Below are positions 48,651 through 59,692 of a stretch of 64,000 nt of DNA, in pieces; the first letter of the stretch is position 1; each line of letters begins with the position of its first letter. Under the pieces are notes generated by a model. It saw only the letters and a list, made by a program, of their open reading frames with translations. It did not search any database and was not told the DNA's origin. The stretch comes from Antedon bifida (Eukaryota; Echinodermata; Crinoidea; Comatulida; Antedonidae). The position numbers and the translations under genes are program-made. Location: the NCBI GenBank assembly GCA_963402885.1, contig OY727095.1, forward strand, positions 35,283,001-35,347,000, written 5' to 3'.

Positions 48651-48841
48651 TTCAATAAACATGTAAGGAAATAAAGGTGTGTAATGTTTTGTATACAAGC
48701 TACATACGTCATTGGATTGTTATAACATTGACAAAACGTAAAATCTAGAATTTCCAATAATATTCCATACTGACATTAAATAAAATAATAATTTAAAATC
48801 GAGTTTGTACAATGTTCCAGCTTTATTTTGCTCCCCGTTTA
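48651..48841. other. Short non-coding spacer
   Basis: AT-rich sequence between the 40-bp minisatellite and the hairpin-bearing tandem duplication. Nothing recognised. Confidence 0.4.
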
Positions 48842-48843
48842 AG

Positions 48844-49058
48844 ACAGAAACTATTCTTCGATTCGTATATACATGGACCTATACATTTATAGGTCCATGT
48901 ATATCGTAACATAGGCTCGGAACTATAGTGCGATTGAATAGGCCTACAGAAACTATTCTTCGATTCGTATATCCATGGACCTATACATCTATTAGGTCCA
49001 TGTATATCGTAACATAGGCTAGGAACTATAGTTCGACTGAGTAGGCCTACAGAAACTA
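48844..49058. repeat. ~103-bp tandem duplication, each unit with a long hairpin
   Basis: Two full units beginning acagaaactattcttcgatt plus a third partial copy (acagaaactatt) that touches the stop codon of macro-domain gene 2. Each unit has a palindrome: tacatggacctata, then tataggtccatgta (first copy) or its one-base variant (second copy). Confidence 0.9.
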
Positions 49059-49059
49059 T

Positions 49060-49797
49060 TTAGTATGATTGTTTTTGTCCTTTTTTCTCCAATGCAATTG
49101 GTAATATTGTATTAATTGCTCGAGTTGCTTCATCATCTATGTTTACCAGTCGAATTGTTTTCAGTATCATAAAGTCTTGATTTTGAGAAAATTCAATGAC
49201 GGCATTAACTAAAGATTCCGCACACTCGTTCTTACCGCCGCCGTAGATTCCAGAACTGATCAATGGAATAGCAATGGATTGTGCTTCAAGCATTTCTGCG
49301 TATTCAAGACAATTTAAAAATGTCTTGTGCAGGAGTGGTCTGAATGAGTGGTCTTTTCCGCGTACTGGTCCAACGGCGTGGATGACGTATTTAGCTGGCA
49401 AATTATAACCACTTGTATGCAAAACTTCTGACACATTAAGTTTGTGTCCTTCACGAAGATTCAATTTTTGCTGTCCTTCTTTGTTAATTTTATTACCAGC
49501 TTTATTGGCAATTGCTCTGGCAACACCGCCACCATGTTGAAGTCTGCCATTCGCTGCGTTTACAATGACATCAACTTGTTCTTCGGTAATATCTCCTTGA
49601 ATCACGGTAACTGTGATGTCTCTGTCGAGTACAGAGGGTGGTCGTGAATGCTGGTACGATACGGTTTCCTCCAGTTCACAATAAGGCGGAGGTTTAGTAG
49701 ACTTACATTTCTTGTATATTATGTAGATTGCCAAGCACACGATCACTAGGATAATCAGGCTACCTACTACCAACATGCTAACGAACTGTTCTTCCAT
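49060..49797 (-). CDS. Membrane-anchored macro-domain protein 2 (paralogue)
   Basis: 245 residues from one exon. A hydrophobic helix at ~5-28 is followed by basic/Cys residues (KKCK) and a PPPY motif (36-39), a potential ligand for WW-domain proteins such as NEDD4-type ubiquitin ligases. The macro domain starts at about residue 56 and differs from paralogue 1 by only a handful of residues. The binding segments NAANG, HGGGVARAI and ISSGIYGGG are intact. The N-terminal ~55 residues have no clear similarity to paralogue 1 beyond the same layout. A possible acceptor (ttctactttgcacgtag) lies 9 nt before the ATG. The single helix without a longer signal peptide would suit a type III/signal-anchor topology with a cytosolic macro domain; this is inference. 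Confidence 0.87.
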   Translation of the reverse strand: MEEQFVSMLVVGSLIILVIVCLAIYIIYKKCKSTKPPPYCELEETVSYQHSRPPSVLDRDITVTVIQGDITEEQVDVIVNAANGRLQHGGGVARAIANKAGNKINKEGQQKLNLREGHKLNVSEVLHTSGYNLPAKYVIHAVGPVRGKDHSFRPLLHKTFLNCLEYAEMLEAQSIAIPLISSGIYGGGKNECAESLVNAVIEFSQNQDFMILKTIRLVNIDDEATRAINTILPIALEKKGQKQSY

Positions 49798-49801
49798 TAG
49801 T

Positions 49802-51275
49802 TAGACCTACGTGCAAAGTAGAATAATATCACAATAATGTTGTTATCTGTCTGTATCTGTTAACGTATACAATTTACAAAGGTAGTATTTCCGTTCGGCC
49901 TACAGCAGGAGTTGTCAGACAACAAACCTGATTGAACGCTTCAGGAAACATGAAAGAAAATCGATAGGTGGGCATGGGTGGCTGATTGGGCCATATACTC
50001 ACAATATAGAAGGTAAAACATAATTAAAAATAATTTAAGGAATTCATTAAAATAAATGAAAATAACTAAGTATGAGAAATTGTCTTTGATTATTTTACGA
50101 ATATTGGCCCTATTGGCCGCCCATATGTGTATAGTACTACCCTCGTCAACCTCTAAGCCATTGTACTTTACACAATTGTATTTGGCAATCAGCTATAATA
50201 TATTGATACTGCCTGTGATATGCCACCAAGGATGATTATCATTTCATTATTTGTATTATTATTACCATTTAATTTATTTTTAATTTTTATCCAGTATCAA
50301 AACAACATGGAAACTCAAAAACACCTTCTTTATGCACATTTAATTAGCTTAGCACATAATTGCAAAAAGTAACAAAATATGCTCACCTAAAAAAGAAATG
50401 GGAGTTCCGAACTCGTATACAAAACAACCATTCCGAGAAATTGATATATTGTAGATAAGAGTTGAATTGGAAAAATAGGAAATCTGGAATTTCCAATATT
50501 ATTTATAGATATTACGTCACGTCTATTCAACCAATCAACTTGATCAATACATTATGTTTTATTGTCATGGAAGGACAAAAGCTTTCAAAAATAATCCTAA
50601 TGTTTTGTCACCAACTCTTTTGTATTGTATTTTGGAGGGAATTCATTTATAATAAAATTGACTACATTAATATACTGTATTACTCAACTTTGGTTATTAG
50701 AAGGCATTAATAATATGAATCATCATGCACTCTTTTTCATGCATTCTACGTCACATACAGTTTAGAGGGCACTAGACATATCTTTCCAGTTATTGATTTG
50801 GATGTGTGAAAGCTATTGCACTATTAATCTATTTTGAAGTTTGAAAATCAACAGTTTCGAATTGGGGTTTTGCCCAACACGCTCCGACAGTCAACTCAAA
50901 TAAATAAATCTAATTATTATTACTTTATTGTAGAAAACAAAATTGCCAAAGTTTTCTGATAAATCTCAGCAGTACAGTATTTAAACACAAAAAATGAAGG
51001 AATTAGTTTCTTGATTGAAATAAACACAATATTAAAAACAAACAATAAGAATAATAATAATATGAATTCAATTGCGTCTTAATATTGTAAAACGGAAATG
51101 CGTACGGAAATGCGTAGCCATGTGTAGCCGTGGAAACAAAACAGTTACTGGCCATGGAAACAACGGTCATAGTAACGCATGTACGCGGTAGTGTTGTGGC
51201 ACGCACGCGAAGAACGTAATAAAAACAAAATAAAATCTACATCTTGGGGGAAAGGGAAAATACATTTCAAATGAA
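49802..51275. other. Divergent intergenic region with probable TMEM145-like promoter
   Basis: Non-coding. A CpG-richer patch at 51095-51215 (ggaaatgcgtacgg, gtacgcggtagtg, gcacgcacgcgaag) about 60-180 bp before the start codon of the downstream gene is the best promoter candidate. Confidence 0.4.
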
Positions 51276-54200
51276 ATGGTTACATTTTTCCAATTTATAG
51301 GGTTGGTGTTAATATTTGGAACACAATCAACTGTTTCGAAACACGTCAGTGGTACAATAAACGAAAAACAGCAGGTAAAAACAATTTTTTGTCAGTTTGT
51401 CATCTATCTAAATTTCAGTACACGACCACGGACGGTTTTAGGCCTAGTTAGTTAACGTTTAATGGATCTCCAAAATACTCTAAACTGCCTATATTGTTTT
51501 GTTTAATTTCTCTAGAACTTTGTGTTTTTATCTCGATTCGTTTTCCAGCCAAATGAATACGGAGAATTAGTTTTTTATTTTCACTATCCGTTGGTAAGTA
51601 CTGCCAATGGTTAACATTTCCTTTTTTTTTTTAAATACATTGATTGAAACATTGTACTTGTTTTGTACGTGTTTCATCCTGATCCCGTTCTTAGTAATAA
51701 AATGAACGATGTTTGGATGCTTGTTGGTTAAAGATTGCCGGAATCATAAAAAAACATAGATAAGTACTATAGACCTATGTGTACCGTTGTTACTACTAAA
51801 TATTTTTCTTTTAGTCTGAATGCTGCTATCAGTTTCTTATATTTAACGATGACGTCACACAATGGCCATTCATTAGAAAACATAAAGATACTCTGGTAAT
51901 ATTAACAAATTATAAATAAGTTTTGTATCAGCGCCCTCTTCATTGAAATATCGTGAGAAAAAATGTCATGTTCATATACATTATGTAGGTGTGTGCGTGG
52001 GTTTGTGCATCCATTAAGCATGAGTTCATTTATTGTGGGTGTGATACGTTCAATTTATTAATTATGATTGCGGTATTCAATCAAAAACATTTTATAATGA
52101 TATAGAGTCCGGTGACCGTTTTGGTACTATATTTATTGCTGATTTTTTAATGGATGGAATTTATTTAATATAGGCCCTAAAAAACAGATAAAAACTGAAA
52201 ATAAAGTTTGGCTAAGAAAAATAAAATTGACAATTTTTAATTTCAGACATGTCTAGAGAAGCAGGGATTACTGGATGGAAGTTTTAGGAACACGGTTAAT
52301 CTAAGTCAACCAAGAAACTGTAAAATAAATTCCGATAATGAACAAGTTAGTGCAGAATAAATATACCACTAGAATATAGTCAAGTCCTACTCACAAAGTT
52401 AATTAATTTATAACACACTATTATATTCGAAAAAGGATTTCAGAGTTATTCTCTTAGTGGGGCACTTTGTATGTTAAACATTCCTTTTCGTGAGGACCGA
52501 CGTACCTGGCTCTGTAAGGCATAATTTTCCAAATAATTTAACACACCATTCGGAAAAGGCTTTCAGAATTATTCTCTTATGGTGGTTCACTTTGTTCTTT
52601 AAATGTAATATTCATTTGTTTGAGGACCGACGTATATGACTGTGTAATGCATACATTCAAACATTGAAAACTCCTTAAGTCACAATTTACATTCACAAAT
52701 TTAGAACACCATCACTGAATTCCATAACTAAAACGCAATACAAAAATCAATGTGTACAATGAGAGGTCACTTTGATTTTTCAAATTTGTTACTGTTTTAG
52801 CAGGAGCTGTTTTGTTTTGGACAACACACATTTGAACATTCTGATGAACGATGGTGGTATTTAACTATTGCGAACTGCAGGGCTAATGAAATATTAAATC
52901 TGCGCTACAATATCAACATGACGAATGGACACCGATTAATCGATAGACACTTCTCAGCAGATGAACGTCGTGAGTCAGTTTACAACAAAACACCATGGAC
53001 ATGATTAAATCAAATCAAATCAAATCAACATTTATTTCTTCCACATAAAATAAAAAGATAACCTCATGGTAAAAAATAATGGGTAGCAAAAGCGAGTTCA
53101 GAGATGATAAGGCATAGCACTACCATATTTGGGCATATGACTTCCATATATGGACACATCACATTTTTGTTGTTGAATAGTGTAGACAGAGCTTTTCTAT
53201 AATTTAATCTATAATATACTTTACTGTGTTGGTTGAGGCTGTTTTTATTTTGTAATTTATTAAGAGCTTAATATGATGATGTTATAAAAATCAGATTATG
53301 AGACAATTAATCATGACGTAGGACAATTTTTATATCATAATTAATTTTCTAATAATGTATGTAGCTTTATTATATTCAAAGGGGGCCTACTCATTAATCA
53401 TCATGTTAGGGGGCCTACTCATTAATCATCATGTTAGGGGGCCTACTCATTAATCATCATGTTAGGGGGCCTACTCATTAATCATCATGTTCTGAGCTCT
53501 CCTCTCCAGTCGTTCTGTCTGCTAATAATTAGTTTAGTAAATGGCTAGTTACTGATTAGTACCAATGAGCTAATTAATGAATCTCATTAGGAGCATTGAT
53601 ATTGGATGAGGCATCAACCGAATAAGTTCTATAGTACGCTCTAAAATACATTTAAGCATGAAGGTGACATGATTTATTGATATCAATATTTCTCAAGTCA
53701 TGTTACTCAATGTTTCGATAAGCTTTGCCATTACATTATATTATGAACAATAACAAGACCATAGCACGTCATAATCTAAATCATATTTGTCTATTTGTCC
53801 TTGAATTGTTGAAATTTATATAACAGTCCTATGCTTGAACTCGAAATTGATTAAGTGAATCACCAAGTTCTTATTTATTTTTAGATATCCTAGAAACCAA
53901 TGTCGTGTTTTTGGGATTATATTGCGTCATTTTGTTTTCGTTGTGCCGGTTTAAAAGTGAGTAATTGTTGGTATTGTTCATATCATGTACATATGTTTAG
54001 AAAAGTGTAAATTATAAATATTTTACCTAAGAAGCCTTATATCTTTGTTGGAAACAAGTCTAGGCCTATAGGCCTACAGAAAAATATCAAAAACCTACTG
54101 GCGAATGATCTAATAACACATTAGGCCTACACTTCTAAATCATGTTTATAAAAAGAACTTATAGTTTAAACAATCATAATATATAAGCAAGTTTCACCTG

Positions 54201-57200
54201 CCAATGTATATGTAATTAGATTGTTAAACCTTACGAGCCAATAATGAATATTGAGGTCTAATCTTTTTATTGTAGGTGTAATGCACCAACGGCGTCTTCT
54301 ACATACTAGTTACCAGGTATTCTGTTGGTCCTGTTATATACAAACTCTTAGTATTTTTCTACAAGTGGTTGCCTTGATAGAATATGCAACTAATGGTATT
54401 GGACTGCCAAATTTAAAAATGATTGGTACAGTAAAATGTCATTGTGTAATTCAAAGTAAATAAAATATAACTATAAAATGCACGTCGTGTCGACGTAGCT
54501 CACAAAATGCTAAAGTAATATGTATTGGATTTGAACCATCCAACTACCTATAAAATGCACGTCGTGTCGACGTAGCTCACAAAATGCTAAAGTAATATGT
54601 ATTGGATTTGAACCATCCAACTACCTATAAAATGCACGTCGTGTCGACGTAGCTCACAAAATGCTAAAGTAATATGTATTGGATTTGAACCATCCAACTA
54701 CCTATAAAATGCACGTCGTGTCGACGTAGCTCACAAAATGCTAAAGTAATATGTATTGGATTTGAACCATCCAACTACCTATAAAATGCACGTCGTGTCG
54801 ACGTAGCTCACAAAATGCTAAAGTAATATGTATTGGATTTGAACCATCCAACTACCTATAAAATGCACGTCGTGTCGACGTAGCTCACAAAATGCTAAAG
54901 TAATATGTATTGGATTTGAACCATCCAACTACCTATAAAATGCACGTCGTGTCGACGTAGCTCACAAAATGCTAAAGTAATATGTATTGGATTTGAACCA
55001 TCCAACTACCTATAAAATGCACGTCGTGTCGACGTAGCTCACAAAATGCTAAAGTAATATGTATTGGATTTGAACCATCCAACTATCTATAAAATGCACG
55101 TCGTGTCGACGTAGCTCACAAAATGCTAAAGTAATATGTATTGGATTTGAACCATCCAACTATCTATAAAATGCACGTCGTGTCGACGTAGCTCACAAAA
55201 TGCTAAAGTAATATGTATTGGATTTGAACCATCCAACTACCTATATATGTCGACGTAGCTCACCGTAACGTAACCCTAAAGCTTGGTTCCCACTAGAACG
55301 TAACGCAAGGACGTAAACGCAACGCAAGCGTTTTAACCAATGACAAGCGAAGTTATAGACAGTTAGCAATCACAAGCGAATAAGCCATCGCTTGTGATTG
55401 GTCAATTCACTTGCGTTGCGTTACGTCCTTCCGTTGCGTCGCTAGTGGGAACCACGCTTTACCCTAAAGTAATATGTATTGGATTTGAACCATCCAACTA
55501 CCTATAAACGTCTCCATAGTGAAATCAATAATAAACTATCCTTTATGGGACACTTCATTTAATAACAAAATGGTTTTTTTTGCCAGGAGAAATATTTTCA
55601 TCGTGTTCGAGTATCACATTTGTTTTACTACTTATTTTGGTGGCAAAAGGATACACTGTGACCAGGTTAATATAGTTCTTAATTTCAATTGCCGAAAAAT
55701 GTATGTATTTATTTATCTCCTATGAAAAATATTTAGCGTTTTTTCTGCCGTAAGTAATTAATTTACGGTTTTATTGCATTATTACAGGGCACGATTGAGA
55801 CCAGTAATATCCTTGAAAATTTGCATATTAATGACGTGTTATTGTATCACGTACTCATCACTGTACGTTTATCGTGAAATAAAGTTTGATCCTCGTGACG
55901 TCATCAGTAAATATGCTTCAGTAGCGGGCTATGGATTAATTATTCTGCAGTTTATAGGTCAGTAAAATAACATTCTTTTTAATGCAATTGGTACTATCAA
56001 CCGTTTTTCACTAATACCGTGACGGTAGAAGCGTCGTACGACGTGTTGTTACGCTATTCCCCAACAGTTCAGACACACATTCTTTTAGCGTACGCTAAAA
56101 CGGTCCAACGCCATGGGTCTGAACAGGGCCTTCAATTGGCATTACCACAATCATCAATATCAACTTAGAACCGCAAACGCAATAATAAATAGAGAAATGT
56201 ATACGCATAACCAAATACACATTATTATACCGTACAAAAGAAAGTATAAGTATACCGAACCTATACCGTAACAAATGGGCTTTTATATCAGTCATATGGT
56301 TTTATAATATAACATTGTTGCAGTACATTGAACTATCCATTAGTGCCTAATACCTTTAAAAGTTTACAATGAGTCTTTATCATCAAAATAACAGGAATGC
56401 TGTGGATGTACTATGCCGGGTTTTTCACAATCAAAAAGAATGCCAATAAGATCAATTTCTATCTGATATTTCTGGCAGCATTTACATTCTGGTTTCTCGC
56501 TGTTCCAATTACTGTATGGATGTCAAATAGTCTCATTGCAAAATGGAAAAGGTTTGATATAAAATGTTATCAAAATATGAATTGCTAATAAAACGCGTGT
56601 GTATGAGTTTATGAGACCAACATCTTAACGTCCTTCTACAGAGACGAGGGTGTGCAAGTAAAATTAGATAATGTTTGATTTTTTATTAGCCTTCTTTGGT
56701 TTTATAACACATTGTTTTTTCCTATAGAACTAAGATCATCAATGGTGTTGAGCACGCCACTCTTCTCTATGGACATTTCATTTTTCTTTCATTAACTAGA
56801 CCGTCTGCAGATAACACGTATTTCCCGTTTTACCTGAAATCTAATAAGGTATTTGAATTTTTTTATCCGATTTCTTTGAAATTTTTCAAAATACTGCATC
56901 ACACAAAATATCATTAATATCACGAATAACATTCACTACAAATCATTATCATTGCTTTCTCAACAGGTGGATATAATAACAACGCATGAAGACGGGACAG
57001 AATGTGACATTTTTTCGTCAGTTATAATATGTGATAACCCTATGACAAAGGTAAGTTGTGCTCATTGAGTAACATTGACCATCTAGCCCGTTTAAACTAT
57101 AGAATGACCATTGACCATCAAGCCCGTTTATACCACAGAATGACCACTGACCATCCAGCCCGTTTAAACCACAGAATTACCAAAAATACAATCATTATGA

Positions 57201-58124
57201 TACAGGGGTCTGCAATGTTTAGAAAAAAAGTCTTTTTAGTGTCCCGTTTTTGCACATCAACTCAATTTTAAATTTCAATTTTGTATGCTGGTGTTTCTAG
57301 TTATTGTTTCTTTTTATGCTGTAATAAAATCTCTCTCAAATACATAGGCATACATAATAAATCAACAAAATGAAAAATAACTGCTATTTGTGCTGCCGAT
57401 AATGCTACATTGTGCCTGAGTGTTTCAATATATCAATTGTGTAAAATGTGTTTTATTCTCTTTTTCTCGAAAATTATACGCGTTTGATCAGCTGTACTTT
57501 TCCAAGACTTGTTTATAAGAAAGTGCTATTCAATATTAGTTAATTCAATATACGACTTGTTCATAATGAAAGTGCTATTCAATATTAGTTAATTCAATAT
57601 TTAAAGTTTATTATTCAATTGTTTGTATACCAGAGTAATATCCTTTTTATTAAATAACAAGACTAGTATAAATAATTGTATTATATGGTTCATATCGGGA
57701 CAATGTAGGCCTATATCATGATCTTGTTCATTTTAGTAGTCACTGATTCTACTTTTCAGTTTTATATTATTATTCTATTATATTATTAAATATATATATT
57801 TATTAAAAAAATGATTGCAACTTCAAGAAGTTCATAAAAAATTCTAAAACATACAATTTTAGGAAGAAAAATATCCGAATATTAGTGTTAACAGTAATAA
57901 TGTGAATCCGAATCCGACATTATTATTACAAAATCAGTGCAGCACATGACATTTACCAAAGGTCATCGTTCTCTTCTGATCTATTAAAATAAATGTGATC
58001 ATTACTACTAGTTATTATTATTTATACCAACGATTAACCAACGTTGTTATCTCCACAGGATGACAATATATCTATGCCGTTACCATCATCTCCATTAGAA
58101 GACGAACATCCCCCGATGCTATAG
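51276..58124 (+). CDS. TMEM145/GPR180-like seven-transmembrane protein (13 exons, complete)
   Basis: Exons: 51276-51374, 51516-51593, 51815-51895, 52247-52345, 52801-52969, 53885-53956, 54276-54425, 55587-55665, 55788-55957, 56395-56551, 56728-56848, 56967-57050, 58059-58124. All have GT-AG borders and matching phases; the product is 474 residues. Residues 1 to ~18 form a signal peptide. The lumenal/extracellular GOLD-like domain (~20-178) includes FVFLSRFVF, a CC pair, ERWWY (135-139) and FSADE. Seven hydrophobic helices follow at about 181-198, 212-237, 254-270, 283-305, 320-345, 354-376 and 390-408. Family hallmarks include RRLLHTSYQVF, YATNGIGL, VAKGYTVTR, FDPRDV, AGYGLIILQ, FWFLAVPI and TRPSADN. 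The human relatives TMEM145 and GPR180 have similar length and topology. The CC pair and ILETNV favour TMEM145. The first in-frame ATG gives the signal peptide. AATAAA lies at 58203-58208. Confidence 0.93.
52395..52655. repeat. Diverged ~120-bp tandem duplication in intron 4
   Basis: Two copies sharing ttattctctta, ggcactttgt/gttcactttgt, gaggaccgacgta and a terminal gcata. Confidence 0.75.
52995..53050 (-). mobile_element. Possible LINE 3' end on the minus strand
   Basis: In minus orientation it reads gaagaaataaatgttgattt followed by a (gattt)n tail, matching the style of the other putative LINE tails in the window. It lies in intron 5 of the TMEM145-like gene. Confidence 0.35.
53111..53194. 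mobile_element. Truncated foldback element (aagctctgtctac family)
   Basis: Keeps only the right-hand part: gcactaccatatttgggca and the terminus atagtgtagacagagctt. No left TIR is found. Intron 5 of the TMEM145-like gene. Confidence 0.7.
53381..53491. repeat. 27-bp tandem repeat, 4 copies, in intron 5
   Basis: Four identical units of ggggcctactcattaatc + atcatgtta within the TMEM145-like gene. Confidence 0.93.
54465..55245. repeat. 77-bp minisatellite, 10 copies, in intron 7
   Basis: Highly uniform 77-bp units (ataaaatgcacgtcgtgtcg, acgtagctcacaaaatgcta, aagtaatatgtattggattt, gaaccatccaactacct). Each contains the perfect hairpin acgtcg-tgt-cgacgt. The last units carry only single-base changes, so amplification is recent. 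The array occupies most of the intron between exons 7 and 8 of the TMEM145-like gene. Confidence 0.96.
55278..55460. mobile_element. Foldback (MITE-like) element nested in the 77-bp array
   Basis: Ends aagcttggttcccactag and agtgggaaccacgctt are inverted copies, and internal blocks are mirrored too (acgtaacgcaaggacgtaaa / gttgcgttacgtcc). The repeat unit resumes after it (ctaaagtaatatgtattgga at 55465-55507), so it inserted into the final unit. An imperfect ~8-bp duplication (taaccctaa/taccctaa) flanks it. Confidence 0.85.
57070..57178. repeat. ~37-bp tandem repeat, 3 copies, in intron 12
   Basis: Three units with accatctagcccgtttaaac-type sequence and cagaatgacc, starting about 20 nt after the exon-12 donor. 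A small frame through it is a repeat artefact. Confidence 0.88.
57506..57601. repeat. 47-bp duplication in intron 12
   Basis: Two copies of gacttgtt.ata, then aagtgctattcaatattagt and taattcaatat. Confidence 0.88.
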
Positions 58125-58208
58125 TTGAATCAACAGCGGTAGAATGAAAAAGAATACCAAGAACATTGACAGGATGTATTTTATTTCATTAAGTTTTATT
58201 TAAATAAA

Positions 58209-59692
58209 TAAGTATGAGACGAAAAGTCATGTTTGTTATTGACATTGTGTGTATGGCGTGAGTCGATCCTTCATTTCATAAAGTAAAAATAATTAATTTT
58301 CTAGCGATTTCTTGGATTTTGTCTCGAAAATAATAATTAGTTTCACTATTACTATTTACTATAATAAATTATTTTTTTATTATCTATACACAATCAGCTG
58401 TATATACATCGTCAATTCAAGATATACGACTTGTTTTTTTAATTATTAAGAGCATGCAGAAAGCAAATCTGACAGTGAGGTCTATATTTCGCGTGTATGA
58501 TGTCTCTTTTCATTTTGAGTATAAGTTATATATAGTGTTACGTCACTTTAATATTGGGCTATGGCGGTAATCAAATTGAAGACTTGGGCATCCTCATTTA
58601 ACATTAATCCTAAACGTATCGAACCAAATCCTAACACCAGTTATGAGACTGTTAATATACATATTCGTCTACACAGCGTCTATACATTTTATCACTATCT
58701 GTAAAATCTGTTCACTAAGTAAATTTTTATGAATTTTTAAATCATAAAATATTGAAACTTTCTTAACAATTCAAATGATTACATAAAATATTAGATAACT
58801 GAGAAATATAAGGAGAAAGGAATTAGGATGGTTAGACTCCATCCATGCTCAAACTCAAATAAGATATTCTAAGAATACAACTTAACAATTCAGAATGAAG
58901 CAACGTTGTTTCGTTTTAATTCTTCTTAATTATCTAAATAATTATGAAGCTACAGAGTTATCTAATCGGTCATTCTACCGCTATACATTTAAAATATAAC
59001 AGTTAATTATATCTCAACCGTAGGTTGTAACAGTAAATACAATTGATTTTTAATAATTGCGTAATTGCGGTGTATAGTAAATTTCAAGCACTTTATCACT
59101 GCTCACGTTTCCTTCGCAATGAATCGGTGTTTTGACATTTAAATTCTTTATTCTGAGTTGTCTCACCTGGATATCCTGTTATTGTGTCAAATTGACCATG
59201 ATACAATTGTATTGATAAAATCTATCTCGTTTCCTTCTAAATTTAAATTAGTCTGTGATTGAATTCAAGTACACACAGTCCAAGGATTACATATACAGCG
59301 TTGTACAATGTGTGTTAAGACCTATCACTACAGTCTGGTAAGATTTTATTTTATTTAATAAATAATTATTAGGGCCTACGTCCATCTCATCTCAAGTATC
59401 CTATATGGACTGTCCAATTGAAGATCCTTCTATATAAGTTATTATTGGAGTCTAAAGATAGTAAAGAAATTGCCTTTTAGTTATCTTTGAGATAAAAACA
59501 CACCTTCGGTACATTACGTCGGTCAAATGGCCGCTGTAAATCGATTATCGATTATCAAATTTTATAGTATTTCTTTATTTTAAATTGCTATATATAGATA
59601 ATTGAAAAAAAACCACGCCGGAATATTATATCTTAATGCATTAACCATGACGCCAAGCATGTGTTGTATTTACATACTGTACAGTGCACAAT
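58209..59692. other. Non-coding region 3' of the TMEM145-like gene
   Basis: Starts just after the AATAAA signal at 58203-58208. AT-rich, with no exon recognised up to the 67-bp minisatellite. Confidence 0.45.

Noticed and set aside
45944-49647. Plus-strand 67-codon frames at 45944-46147 and 49444-49647
   Set aside because: Antisense shadows of the two macro-domain genes, conserved only because those genes are.
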